Assembly (NCBI RefSeq): GCF_032854445.1
Contig: NC_088305.1
Span: forward strand, 26,748,628 to 26,812,627
Length of the DNA: 64,000 bases
Reading direction: 5' to 3'
Origin: Liolophura sinensis
Taxonomy: Eukaryota; Mollusca; Polyplacophora; Chitonida; Chitonidae
Both the position numbers and the translations under genes were made by a program. The notes beneath the pieces are model-generated. The model searched no databases, was not told where the DNA came from, and was given only the letters and a program-made list of their open reading frames with translations. Of this stretch, positions 34,800 to 45,790 are shown one piece after another. How positions within the stretch are numbered: position 1 is the first letter of the stretch; each line of letters opens with the position of its first letter.

Positions 34800-35165
34800 C
34801 GTGATTTGGCTGATTAAACGGGTTAAAATGTTGACATACAATTGTCAGAGCTGCAGGCTATGCCCACAAGGGGTATATGAGATTTAAACCCTGCGCAGTT
34901 AAATTACTGCGCAGGTTTACGTCGTTTTTCTTTGTGACGTCTGCTGTCGACGTAGCTAGCATGTTTCTTCTTAGTTCAGTTTTACACATACGCGAATGAG
35001 GCCGGTTTCATGAAGCTTATTTAGTGTTAAGTTGCCCTTAGCTAAGTGCACTTTATATCTCTAAACCATACGTTGCCATGGTAGTTAAGGGCTTACTTAG
35101 CTAAGTGAACATGAAACCGGTGCCTGGCTTCTGATAAATATTATAGGGACAAAATCGTTGTCCGC
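34800..35165 (+). repeat. dispersed repeat F, copy 1 (interrupted by a MITE)
   Basis: Shared with 40610-40925: ggctgattaaacgggttaaa, aatgttgacatac, tcagagctgc, ggtatatgagatttaaaccc, attactgcgcagg and ataaatattatagggacaaa. Copy 1 is interrupted at 34999-35125 by a palindromic element absent from copy 2. I could not assign a family. Confidence 0.8.
34999..35125. mobile_element. MITE, about 127 bp, palindromic
   Basis: The ends are AGGCCGGTTTCATG on the left and, read inward from the right, AGGCACCGGTTTCATG. The inner arms (cccttagctaagtgcac against gtgaac after cttagcta) are also complementary in part, so the element can fold back on itself. Dispersed repeat F at 40610-40925 supplies the empty site. 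Confidence 0.8.
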
Positions 35166-35267
35166 GTATTAAGAAGGGTATATGAGCATTTAAACCCATT
35201 TAAACCACTTTTCTCTAGGTGACAATTCCTGATGTCCCACCCCAAGGCATGCCTTATTTGTATAAAG

Positions 35268-35431
35268 TCCCCGCCGGCCGTACACGAGAAGGTCTACCAG
35301 CAACCTGTGAATGGTCTTCCTCGGGATCTGCCCGGTTTCCTCCCACCATAATGCTGGCCGCCGTCGTATAAGTGAAATATTCTTGAGTACGGCGTAAAAC
35401 ACCGATCAAATAAATGAATAAATATCTGTAT
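35268..35431 (+). mobile_element. SINE family A, 5'-truncated, well preserved
   Basis: The copy contains the ggtctaccagcaacctgtga block, the gatctgcccggtttcctccc block, the complete accataatgctggccgccgt block, and the tail. Confidence 0.92.
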
Positions 35432-36343
35432 AATGTACTATAAAAGTCTATACAGTATACTATGATATTTACTGCTATTCAATTAATCTTTTCTTTAATA
35501 TCAGCTGTTAAATCAATACTCTGTCGAGATAAAAAGTAGACTTTAATCTTAACGTGAAAGTAAGTATGGAGAAACCGACTATATTATTTAGCAGATTGTC
35601 ACGTGGTAAGAAGAATTTTTGCATGAAGAAAAAATGCCAAGCTTGCTCCCGCCAGACGTATGTTGTTTGAACAGCACTTTGCTGATCTCTGTTTTACCGC
35701 TTGTCCTGGGTCAAAAGTTAGAGATGTCCCATGCAGGGAGCTTGCCAAATCTAGGTCATTTCCGTAACCCTGTAAGACGCTGAGAGAAATGAGGCTGCGT
35801 TTTTTTTCACACTGCGGAGACGTACACTCTACGTGTTGCTAGGTGATTCAACATCTAGCATTGAGAAGGATTTATTGTGTTTAAAAATTAAGCAACTCTT
35901 AACGCGAGAGAATTTCAAAAGAATTTGCTTCAAAATCACCCTAAATGTCATTGCATCAGTGAATATCAAGAGTCTGCCATGTAAAAGTTAACAAACCATA
36001 CATTCTGTAAGTACATGTACTTTCTGAAAGGAATTCACCCTGATGAAAACTAATTTGCATATGTTGTCTGAAATAAGGCTGTTAAATTCTTAGATAGTTT
36101 ATATAAAATAGAAAATTGTTTACGTATTTTGTTTTTCGCGTTAAAATGCGCAGACGCTGTGAATCGAAATATAAAATAAATAAAAATAATAACGACAGCG
36201 GCTGTTTTTAAGGCAATGTTTGTAATGTAAATCATATAGGACGTTAATTGCTCAAGAAGATTAAGTGCTCTTAATCCACGTATCACTACATGGTAGTATT
36301 ACACGTATTGCAGAGATTAGAATGATATATCTGATAATCCTCC

Positions 36344-36383
36344 TGACGTCAGGCCGCAGCCGACCCAAACGCAGCTGACGTCA
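36344..36383. promoter_or_regulatory. two TGACGTCA (CRE-type) palindromes
   Basis: Perfect TGACGTCA octamers lie at 36344-36351 and 36376-36383, 32 bp apart (about three helical turns). This is the consensus for CREB/ATF bZIP proteins. They precede a TATA-like box at 36474 by about 90-130 bp, which fits a promoter. A role for the downstream Lsi2-like gene is inference. Confidence 0.45.
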
Positions 36384-36473
36384 CTGACTGGAGTTTCGAG
36401 CTGAAGGCAGAGTACATGACACTATCTGCCAGGTGGCCCCGTTTTTTTTAGAGTGTAACCAGGCTGGTCAATT

Positions 36474-36558
36474 TATAAAATGTATGAAGCGTAATCTGGA
36501 GTGTCAAAAGCATATGTCCCGTTATCTGAGGTGTGATATCGAGCTGCGCTGACATCAG
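36474..36558 (+). promoter_or_regulatory. TATA-like box and candidate non-coding first exon
   Basis: TATAAAA at 36474-36480 is followed, at about 36505-36558, by a segment that ends CTGACATCAG before GTAAGTACAG, a near-perfect splice donor. Joined to the acceptor at 39493-39494 it would give a 5' untranslated leader for the Lsi2-like coding exon. There is no in-frame start in it. Confidence 0.35.
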
Positions 36559-37249
36559 GTAAGTACAGGTGTTCTCTTATATGTCACAACCGCCTGTGGT
36601 ATGGAGTATTGGGACAATCACAGGCTCGTGTATGCACTTGTTGTCATTTGTTTGCATAATATTAACACTGCTATCATATTCCAGTCTTATAGATTGTTAA
36701 ATATTAAGAGCTTTCATTAACGCTTGCTTAGTTAGGCAAATAACGTTTCAAATGAAAGTACTTAATTGTATAAAATTGAACAGTTACAGCTGTGCTCCAT
36801 GCAATAAAAAGGTAGGGTTGTATATATGATTTCCGGCTTGCTTGATGGATTGCTTGATTTCTGCTGAAATCTAAGTTCAGTATGGGTTTAATTTAAGGTT
36901 GCAGTAAATAATCAATTGTCAATGTAGGACTTTCTAATAGTTGCATCTATTTTGGAACACCTGATTTTTCACACGAGCGCATAAGAAACTCTCTCTAAAA
37001 ATACTTTATTTTATTATATTTTATTTAACTAAATTGAAGGCAGTTCTTGTGTGGATTGTGACGTGGCTTTATGGAATATATCAATTGTCTCGGCTTATCT
37101 CTGCTTCCAAAACGTGGTATATACTGTCAGATTAGCTTTTTTGTGCACACACATAAGATAAGTAAAGCTTATAAAGATCGTATTGACAAATTTGTTAGCC
37201 ATTAACAAGGCATATTTAACGACGCTAACCTTGCACGGAGATGCATTTT

Positions 37250-37445
37250 TTTTTATTTCATTGGAGGTTTTACGCCGTAGTCAAGAATATTTCTTGGTGG
37301 GTGGAAATCGGACAGAGCCCTGAGAAAACCCATAACCATCCACATGTTCCACGTACGGCCGGAAAGGAAGGCAGCATGAGCTGGACTTGAACTCACAGCG
37401 ACCCCACTGGTGAGAGGCTCCTGGGTCATATCCCCTCGGCCCCGG
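37250..37445 (-). mobile_element. SINE family A, near full length
   Basis: The reversed order is complete: ttttacgccgtagtcaagaa, gggtggaaatcggacag, catgagctggacttgaactc, cactggtgagaggctcctgg. A small internal deletion removes the tatacgacggcggcc block. Confidence 0.9.
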
Positions 37446-37669
37446 TGGATGCATTTTATTATTAATGAATCTTTATTTCCGTCTACACAAATGAGCCTGC
37501 ACAGCGTTCTGTCACTGGAATGTTCGTGTCCATATGGTCAAAACAATGTGGAAAGCTATGCTAGACTAATATCCATCATACAAACAGGATTCGATTTTGT
37601 AAACAAACACTTGTTGTTTACAAACAGACCTGTGGACGTGGTCATCTGTTTACATAAAGTGGAGGCGAC

Positions 37670-37871
37670 CTCCGTGGCATGGTAGCGTGCATATTAACAC
37701 AGACGCCTCTCATCCAATGCGAAAGTCCAATTCATGCTGGCTTCGTACCTTGTCGAACGTGAGAAGACCTGACAACAACCTGCCGGCGGTTTCCCCTTGG
37801 CTCTGTCCATTGCCATTACATAAAGGAAATATTCTTAGGTACGGTGTAAAACATCAAATAAATAAATAAAT
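37670..37871 (+). mobile_element. SINE family A, diverged full-length copy
   Basis: The head (ctccgtggcatggtagcg), the middle (ccaattcatgctggcttcg), a shortened core (ggctctgtcca, gaaatattcttaggtacggt) and the (AAAT)n tail can all be followed. Confidence 0.8.
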
Positions 37872-39021
37872 AGATCGCCTAGTCAGCTGTAGGTGTGCGA
37901 TGATGCTCACAGTCGATAGCCTACCAGATCAAAAACACAGATCTGTTGCGATAAATGCATTCAAGAAATGCTTTCGAAAGACGAATACAGGATGCAGAGC
38001 TGTAAACGGGACACTGGGAAATGAAAACATCATCTCATCCGGACGAGAATCTGCAGGATACAGGAAACATTAGAAAAGAAGGTGGCCATTTTTACATCGA
38101 CTGTCCACAGCCACAGTATTTAGCGAGTTGTTCAATTCTGTGTTACTCATTAATTTCCTGATGGAAGAATAGGTAGTGCATCCCTGTCTGTCAAATGAAC
38201 ATAAAAACCATGAAAAACTAAATTTCCATGGTGGAATTCCCACTCACAGCCATAATGCGGGTAACGAGCAGGAAGAAGGGCTAATGAAGTCGTCTGGACG
38301 AGACAGTATGTCATCCGAAAGAGATAATGTTTTCTTGATATCTAATGTCCTTTCCCGTCTCAGGAACCGACTGATCCTTCCCAACAATTACCTAATATAA
38401 AATGACCTAGTTTTGCTCCAGAGTGAAATCTTTCCTCATTTACATAATTAACCACTCCCACGCCCATGTGGCCCATGCGCACACAGTACGAAAAGCGAAG
38501 GATGAAAGGATGTTATTTCACTTTATTATAACATTTCTGTCAATTTTTAAACTCCAGTGTAAATAGACAAGTTAAGAATGGTCCAGGAAAGATTTCTGAA
38601 CGGCACTCATGTGAGTGAAATGAATATACAACGTTGTTATGCCTTGACAAGATAGATAGGCGTACAGATTATCATCATGGGGTATACCTATGTAGAGATG
38701 GAGTATAGAAAGACAGATGCGAAAACCTGTGGAACTGTGGTCATCAGACATTTTAACTGATATATTTATGGATGTATTTGTTTGAACAGAGTGGATTTAT
38801 TTTGAAAACTGGCATATCGGATTCCAATAGGCATTGCAGCTGGGCCAACCGCCATATCTATTCTGTGAGTAGGCTGCAGTGGTTCGAGCATTAAAATAAA
38901 AATACCAAAATTGTCTTCAGTTAAAAAAGAAAATGGCCAATGCCTTTGCTACAGCCCGATTAGTGATTTCAACTTTTCACAAAAATTCCTGCAGCGTTCG
39001 TTCAAGTTTGTGCCAAAGCTA

Positions 39022-39175
39022 GGACGTACTGAAGAATATTTCACTTATACGACGGCCTCCAGCATTTTGGTGGGACGAAATCGGGCATGCCCGGAGGAAA
39101 CCCACGATCATCCGCGGGTTGCTGTAAGACCTTCCCACGCACGGCCCGAGATGAAAACAACCGCGATTTAATGGT
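39022..39175 (-). mobile_element. SINE family A, partial
   Basis: Reversed core: gtactgaagaatatttcact, tatacgacggcctccagcat, ggaggaaacccacgatcatc and aagaccttcccacgcacggc. The tail is missing. Confidence 0.9.
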
Positions 39176-39532
39176 TTGCAGCCCATGTGGCGTTTGGGTG
39201 TCACCTCAAGTGCGTTGATTAATCTTATGACGTCATTTAAGGCAAAAGACTACCTTTCAAGACGTCTTTACCTTTATCACGTCTTGTACATGTATAATAT
39301 ACGTCTATTTAGAGGAGTTCTGTCTTAACTTCCACAATTATGTGCTTTTATAGCATAATGCAGGTTTGTATGGTGCAGACGTTAAAAAAGTACGCCACAC
39401 TGCGCAGTGTTGTAATATTATCATTTATATACCGGTAATATAATGAACACAGAAGGTATATTTACTTTCATTTTTGTGCTCCCTCTCTTTTCAGAATCTA
39501 GACTGCCATCCCTGAAACATATTTTCTTCACA

Positions 39533-40544
39533 ATGTTTGAGACCGGCATTGCAAAGAAGGAGATAAACTGTACAGAATCTGAGAACTCGTCACATGAGTT
39601 CTCATTGGATTATTCCCTCGCTGACACACAGACTGTAGTATGCGGTGCCCTCGCCTTCTGCCTGGTGCTTCCGTTGGTGCTGTTTACGTTCCCCTGCTTC
39701 CCCATTGGCACCACGGCAGCTGTTTTACTCGGGGCTTTCCTTATGGTTGCCACGGGGGTTCTTTCGCAAACAGAAGTGTATGAGATTCTCGGCGAGGCGC
39801 CGAACATGCGCACAATACTACTGTTAGTAAGCATGATGATGTTGGCGCAGTTTTTCGAGAGGGAAAACACACTGGGGCGTCTTCTTGGAAAATTATTGAC
39901 TTCAGACCAAAGTTTTATTACTTACATCTTTAGAGTAACGCTAGTTACGTTCTTGATAGCGGCCATTTTTACAAACGACGCTGCGTGTGCTATAGTTACG
40001 CCTCTTATTCTTGAAGTGTGGCGCAGGCAAAACCGCCCGAAAATAGAGTTAGAGACGTTGTTGTTGGCAATAGCGACATCGGCGAATCTCGGTAGCGTCA
40101 TTACTATTTTTGGAAATCCACAGAACGCTTTGATAGCGTCCGCCACGGAGTCTACGGAATATAAAAAGAGTCAACTGAACTTGTTGCGCTGTGTGAAATA
40201 TCTCTGGGCGCCAGCTGCTATTGGTTATGGATTCAACATGGCCTTCCTCGTGTTTCATTTCCGCTTCCTGTCTCGAGGTTTCGAAGCTGCGCACTTGGAC
40301 TTACCACCGGAAGAACCCGATAAGAAGGTATTGGAGAGGGCCAACAGCTATGAAGACAAGATATCCGGTCGCGGATCCATGGAACTAAAGCCAATAAATA
40401 CATTGAACTCTTCAGATGTGGAGTTAGAACGTCTGGACAACTCGGGCCACGGGTCATTTCGTTTTCAGATTTTTTTGGTCATGTTACTCGTTGCTGTTGT
40501 TGTGCTTTTGTTCATCCAGACCAGATCCATCGCTTTTGACATAG
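39533..40544 (+). CDS. ArsB/NhaD/Lsi2-like ion transporter, coding exon 1
   Basis: The gene encodes a 515-aa multi-helix membrane transporter of the ion-transporter superfamily; the nearest family I recognise is the silicon-efflux Lsi2-like group. Residues 1-337 are here. A short N-terminus carries sequons NCT and NSS and precedes helices from about residue 33. FTNDAACAIVTPLI (146-159) is the first re-entrant region, and GNPQNALIA (194-202) the first GNPxN motif. A charged loop at about 250-308 precedes another helix. The exon begins at an acceptor (39493-39494), and the first ATG after it is 39533. An earlier in-frame ATG at 39443 lies in the intron. It ends in phase 1 at GTAAGA (40545). Joined length is 1548 nt, in frame. 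Silicate, arsenite, citrate or sodium are all handled by relatives, so the substrate is not established. Lsi2-like genes are reported in several animals, from memory. Confidence 0.82.
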
Positions 40545-40609
40545 GTAAGAAATATGAGAGGAACTCTAAATGAAATTGTACCTACATCATCCGTAATTCT
40601 CGATTGCCA

Positions 40610-40925
40610 TTGGCTGATCAAATGGGTTAAAATGTTGACACACACTTATCAGAGCTGCGCGCCATGTCTGTAAGAGGTATATGAGATTTAAACCCTGTGC
40701 AGTGATTTAGCAGCGCAAGCTGAAGTCATCTTTTTCTTTGACGATAAAAATTATTCCGTGCGCAGCTAAATTACTGCGCAGGCTGACGTCATTATGTCGT
40801 CACGCCACTATACCAGCGCTGTCTGCAGTCGACATAGCTAACATGGTTGTTCTCAGCCCAGCTTTACATATATATACGAGATTGGCTTTCCATTGGATAA
40901 ATATTCTAGGGACAAAATCTTTAGC
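40610..40925 (+). repeat. dispersed repeat F, copy 2 (uninterrupted)
   Basis: It is homologous to 34800-35165 without the MITE. It carries an internal near-duplicate (the cagctaaattactgcgcagg block after the agtgatttagcagcgcaag block). Confidence 0.75.
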
Positions 40926-41554
40926 CCTATTTGTAAAATTTCCCACTTACAGTTTTTTAACTTACAGAAATTATTTTGTGAATCAGGAAATGAATGCATA
41001 CGTTATCAGATGTCTAAAGGCAAAATGGAGAGTGGACCAACAGTTGATATCAGTTCAATTGTGATCAAAACCATGCATAGTTTTACCCGAACGTATCAAA
41101 CACCTGACAGGGATCCAGGTGTATCTATATAGCTCAGGTGGAGAGAGCATTTATGCGCTATTAATCTAATCTTTAATCACAGATTGTAGTGGTAATTATA
41201 TTTCCCTGGGTTTAATCTGCCAAAAGTAGCTCATTTATCCGGGCACTCTGACTTCCTCTACCCATGTGATAACTGATCACCATCATTTTAGTAAAAAAAG
41301 TCATGAACATGACCTTAGACAACAGTCAATAAATCAGCCTTTGCTCATTCCATTTAAATGAAAGGATGTTTAATTTTATTATCATATGGTATACATGAAG
41401 TGGATGCGTTTAATATGTAAATACATAGAATGTGTTCAGCTAGGAGTGTAGCATTCATTGAAAGAAATATAATTTTTAAACATAAATTCAAAATCAATCT
41501 ACAAATTATCAGAAAAAATGTCAACTCAAAAAGTAATATGTTAATTTTAACAGC

Positions 41555-41775
41555 AAGTCTGTTACCCGAGAGATGCGGGAATGTATTCTGTTATTACAAC
41601 ATAGTACTGTGTTACATGCATATCCAACACAATTTGCTGTTAGTGTAATAGAATCGTTATGTTGAATTTCCAGAATATTTGTGCTGTATTTAACAGAGTA
41701 ATCTGCTGCAATGACAATACATCCAATACATTACTGAATGCAATACATTCCAGCATCACTCAGAAAACAGACTTT
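41555..41775 (+). repeat. dispersed repeat G, copy 1
   Basis: AT-rich sequence sharing gaatgtattctgttatt and then ccagcatcactcaga with 44068-44217. The two copies lie on either side of the last exon of the Lsi2-like gene. Confidence 0.55.
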
Positions 41776-42535
41776 GTGTTCAAATGTTTGAGAACAGTAC
41801 ACTGTATGCTGTCAAGTTTGATTATCTTTTGACTTTTACATTTTCACATAGCTCATTTTGTATCAATGGACAAAATACAGAGATATGTATTATGTGAGAG
41901 CTATAATTTGGGCCAGAAAAAGATGCACAGAAGACAAACGGTATCATATTATCAGCATTCCTGGTAAGAAAAAAGGTTGCTGAACCAAAAAATATTTCTC
42001 CGGTCACGGAGATAAGTTCGCCTTGAGGTTTTTGTGTTTTTGAGGTCGGGGGAGACGTTACTTGCACAGAGAAACGTGATGTGCGTCTTTGTTAGCTAGA
42101 CTGGAACTGGCCTAGATTTTTCTTGATATATCATATCTCGCCTAGTTTCTATAGTTACACAATCCCTACAAAAATATGCAGGTATACATAATACCCTAGC
42201 TTGAGATCGCGAGGTGTCGTCTGCTAATCACGTGCGCCGATCGCCTGGCGGAAGATGTCACGGATTTGCAAAATCCGGCCGTCATGCATGTCGTGTTTCA
42301 CAGCTTCAGTTTCACTCTCTGTTTCCACACAGAGAGCGTTAAGGAACAAAGATTAGTGGTTACAACTAACGCCGATCTCGCTATATTGCGTGATTTGTTT
42401 CAGTTTTCAGAGGATTACTTGTAGGGCAAAGCTCACACAATGCCTTTAGTTTTCATGAGGCCATATTTAATGTGTACGACATAAATGAACTGAGTGATAT
42501 TCAGCAAACTCATATGTCGTTTGTTATGCCAGGAA

Positions 42536-42640
42536 CCTGGGGATGGTCGCGGGTTTCCAACGGGTTCAGCCCGATAACTTAGCACCACTGCAAGCCTTAG
42601 TATTAGTGGAATATCCTTGAGTACGGTAAAATAAGCAATA
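42536..42640 (+). mobile_element. SINE family A, weak remnant
   Basis: The blocks cctggggatggtcgcgggtt, agtggaatatccttgagtac and ggtaaaataagcaat are degenerate versions of the core and tail. Confidence 0.5.
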
Positions 42641-42874
42641 TGTCATTGAAAAACATAGATTAGTTATTCATTTGAGTCTAAAGCTAAGCTTTGTGCAGTT
42701 CTCTTTCATTTTACAATTCTTTGGAATTTAAGTGTAGGAAAGAAAGAAAAATGCCTCGGCGATTATGTTTGGCAGCCATGCACGTCCAAATACCTGTTAT
42801 TAAATACGTCCAGTTGTTTTTTTTAACTCAAAGTGAAAATTAAAGGTACCAAGTTACTTATTTTGCAAATCGGA

Positions 42875-42965
42875 GTTTCACGTCGTATTCAAAAGTATTC
42901 GCTTCATGTGAAGGTGATGTGTTTTTTGGGTGGAAGAAACCCCACATCACCCCACCATGTGCATA
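42875..42965 (-). mobile_element. SINE family A, weak remnant
   Basis: The blocks tcacgtcgtattcaaaagta and gggtggaagaaacccc correspond to a decayed reversed core. Confidence 0.5.
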
Positions 42966-43421
42966 CAAGGTATATGTAGTTGTCATTTTTTTTGGTTGTA
43001 TATTTCGAAAGCACCCATGTCTTCTAGATTAGGGACGTCAATTAATTACAATTAACATGACTGCATTTTTTACCATGGTGCTAGAAGGTGGGGAATTTGC
43101 GATTATTTAAGCATTCACTTGAACAGTCAGAATAAAACCTTTACTGAGGTAAATTGACAAGAGGCCGTATTTCACCGGCTACGTATCACCATTTGTTAGA
43201 TATCGCTGTCATCGCTGCTCTGGTTTTACTCTGTGCTGTACGCCTTTAATTATGTGAATAAATGTGTTTTACCATGACTTTTGTGTCATTCAGTTACCCA
43301 GCCACTTGCACAGCTAACATATTGTTTAATTACATCTTTTTTAAATAAAAACTTGATTAAAACAATTTTCAAATTGACAAAAAATTTGGCATATATGTAA
43401 TGTTAAGATTTCCCTTTACAG

Positions 43422-43957
43422 CTTTGGTGCCCCTGGCAGCTAATATCCTCATAATGGTAGTCGACGCGGCGTTCAGGAAGCGCCGGCCTGCGGACGTCTT
43501 TAAAAGGGTCGACTGGGGAATTATCATGATGTTCTTTGGATTCTTCGTTTGGCTTGGAGGCGTTAACAAGACCCGCATAGCTCGATGGGTTTGGCAACAC
43601 ATGGGACTGTCAGGCCGCTCAGCCACCGACGTAGAAAGCATCGTAGTCCTTTGCTGTTTTGTGATATTCGGTTCCAATCTCTTCAGCAACGTGCCGTTGA
43701 CGATCATCGTTTTAGAACAACTGGAACCGTGCAAAGACCAGCTTCCTACCGTTTTGTATTTGGCATGGGGATCCACCATCGCCGGAAATTTGACGCTTTT
43801 CGGCAGTGTCGCAAATTTGATTGTCGCTCAACAGGCGCTAGTCACCGTGAACTTTGACCTCACGTTTTACAAATACATCAAGTTTGGTTTTCTCTCCACG
43901 CTCTGGATTGTGACTTTAGGTATCGTCATTATCTACGGACTCTTGCTTCTCTATTGA
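43422..43957 (+). CDS. ArsB/NhaD/Lsi2-like ion transporter, last coding exon
   Basis: Residues 338 (split Ala) to 515. VDWGIIMMFFGFFVWLGG (367-384) followed by NKT is the standard start of the second half in this superfamily. SNVP (426-429) matches the second re-entrant region. GNLTLFGSVANLIV (459-472) is the counterpart of GNPQN in the first half. The protein ends in one further helix and LLLLY. The two motif pairs show both inverted halves are present, so the transporter looks complete. No AATAAA lies close to the stop; ATTAAA near 44121 is a possible signal. The ATG at 43400 is intronic. Confidence 0.86.
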
Positions 43958-44067
43958 CATTTGAAATACGTTATATCTTATGCAGCTCTGAGTGTACAAA
44001 AGTTGAAACATGTATTTTCAAACAATATTCTGTTACATTTAAACGAAAGTTGTCAGAGTGATGCCAG

Positions 44068-44217
44068 AATGTATTCTGTTATTGCAGCATATTATTCTGC
44101 TAAACATATCACACATATTTTATTAAACCGTTATAAAGACTGTATTCGACTAACAGGATACACTGTTATGTTGTGATGAAAAATATATTTCTAGCATCAC
44201 TCAGACAACAGACATTC
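44068..44217 (+). repeat. dispersed repeat G, copy 2
   Basis: It shares gaatgtattctgttatt and tagcatcactcagacaacag with 41555-41775, and lies just past the stop codon of the Lsi2-like gene, possibly in its 3' untranslated region. Confidence 0.55.
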
Positions 44218-44277
44218 TGCTAAAATTAACGGATTACTTTTTGAATGTACAATTTTTTTGGAATGAATGAATGAATG

Positions 44278-44430
44278 ATTTATTTATTTATTTGATTTGA
44301 TTGGTGTTTTACGCCGTACTCAAGAATATTTCACTTATACAACGGCGGCCAGCATTATCGTTGGAAGAAACCGGGCAGAGCCCGGGGGAAACCCACGACC
44401 ATCCGCAGGTTGCTGGAAGACCTTCCCACT
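44278..44430 (-). mobile_element. SINE family A, 5'-truncated, well preserved
   Basis: Reversed tail and core are almost consensus (ttgattggtgttttacgccg, gcagagcccgggggaaaccc, aggttgctggaagaccttcc). Similar tgaatgaatgaat strings stand on both sides (about 44262 and 44432), as expected for a target duplication. Confidence 0.92.
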
Positions 44431-45394
44431 ATGAATGAATGAATATGACTTTATAATTTACAGCGACAGTGCTAACCAATATATTTGAATGTCATCAGGG
44501 AAGCATCTATGACTGTATGTTTTCGTCAAGGCTTGTCTAACTGGACAGCAGTGTATTGAAGGATTAGAAAAGGATGAGGTGGAACAACCGGAAGTTATAT
44601 TTAAATTAGAACATTCTGGGTGTGGTTAGTTTTTTGATTGCCAAGATGTTTTGTGACCTTTAAAAAAAGTTGACCGTATAAATGTTTTTTTTCTATATCA
44701 TTGATATACAGGTTTAATATTTTATACTAAATATTTATGGCATACATGCATATTCTTTCGGATATTTCCCTGTATAAGTGGAAAATCATAACTTAAGGTT
44801 GTACACAAAAGATAATTTCTTTTCAGACTTGTGGAACATTTCTTTTTGTTGTCTACATTGTTTTACCTTCAGGTCTACCAGTAGTGTGAGCCATTTGTAT
44901 AAACCATAATTTCTCCGGGAAAGTGGCGTTTTTTTCGCAATGCGTTTCAAAGTTTCCTGTCATACTCAGCTATTCCATGAAATTTGTACAGTATTTCACA
45001 AAACATGGACAGATCTATATTTTTTGGTGCGCGAAATTCCTTATTGTGATGTGGGGGATATTATGTTCTAAATCGCCAAGTCAAACGAACATAAATCTTT
45101 TGTCATTTCAACGTACGCTTTATTAGCTTTAGGAACAATCAGGGCTCGCCACGTCTCCATCCTGGCGTGCATACATGTGTAAGACAGGAACAAAATTGTA
45201 CAATCACGAGCAAGAAAGGAAAACTCTGGAACCCGGTTACCGCAGCCAAGCTCCAGCCTGGATGGTCGAATTCACCCAATATAGCAATTGTTTTTCAGAT
45301 TATATGAGACAAGGTTTTCCCAGATCCACTGCTTAACCATAGTACAGACCATCGCTTTGCATCCACGAATGGTACAAAAGAAAAAGAAAACACC

Positions 45395-45790
45395 GTTGGT
45401 GCGCCTGTGTATGCGTGTCGAATGCATGTCTGGTGCGTCGGTGTTTGCATGTCTGGTGCGTCGATGTTTGCATGTCTGGTGTGTCGGTGTTTGCGTGTCT
45501 GATGGGTCGATGCATATACGTGTCTGATGCATGTCTGATGGGTCGATGCTTATACATGTCTGATGCGTGACTGGTGCATTGGTATATATAGTTGTCTGAT
45601 GCATGTTTGGCACGGCGGTATATATATATATACGTGCATGATGCATGTCTCGTGCGTCGGTGCATATACGTGTCTGATATATGTTTGGTGCGTCGGTATA
45701 TATACGTGTCTGATGCATGTCTATTGCGTCGGTATATATACATGTCTGATGCATGTCTGGTGCTTGGGTCTTTGCTTATCTTATGTAGGT
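45395..45790 (+). repeat. minisatellite, about 24 bp then 36 bp units
   Basis: Early units are about 24 bp (gcatgtctggtgcgtcggtg, then ttt). Later ones are about 36 bp, with a cgtgtctgat block added and a TA-rich end (cggtatatata). Reading frames stay open in several registers on both strands because the unit is a multiple of three. Confidence 0.88.

Larger units (their letters stand above)
36559..39494 (+). other. putative 5' intron of the Lsi2-like gene
   Basis: The stretch contains three SINE copies (37250, 37670, 39022) and no recognisable coding sequence. It ends in ccctctcttttcag, a strong acceptor. Its status as an intron depends on the candidate first exon. Confidence 0.4.
40545..43421 (+). 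other. intron of the Lsi2-like gene
   Basis: The intron is 2.9 kb with a GTAAGA donor and a ttccctttacag acceptor. It holds dispersed repeat F copy 2 (40610-40925), a dispersed repeat at about 41555-41775 that recurs beyond the gene, and weak SINE remnants near 42540 and 42880. It also holds a member of a three-copy repeat at about 43140-43262. No coding sequence is seen. Confidence 0.7.
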
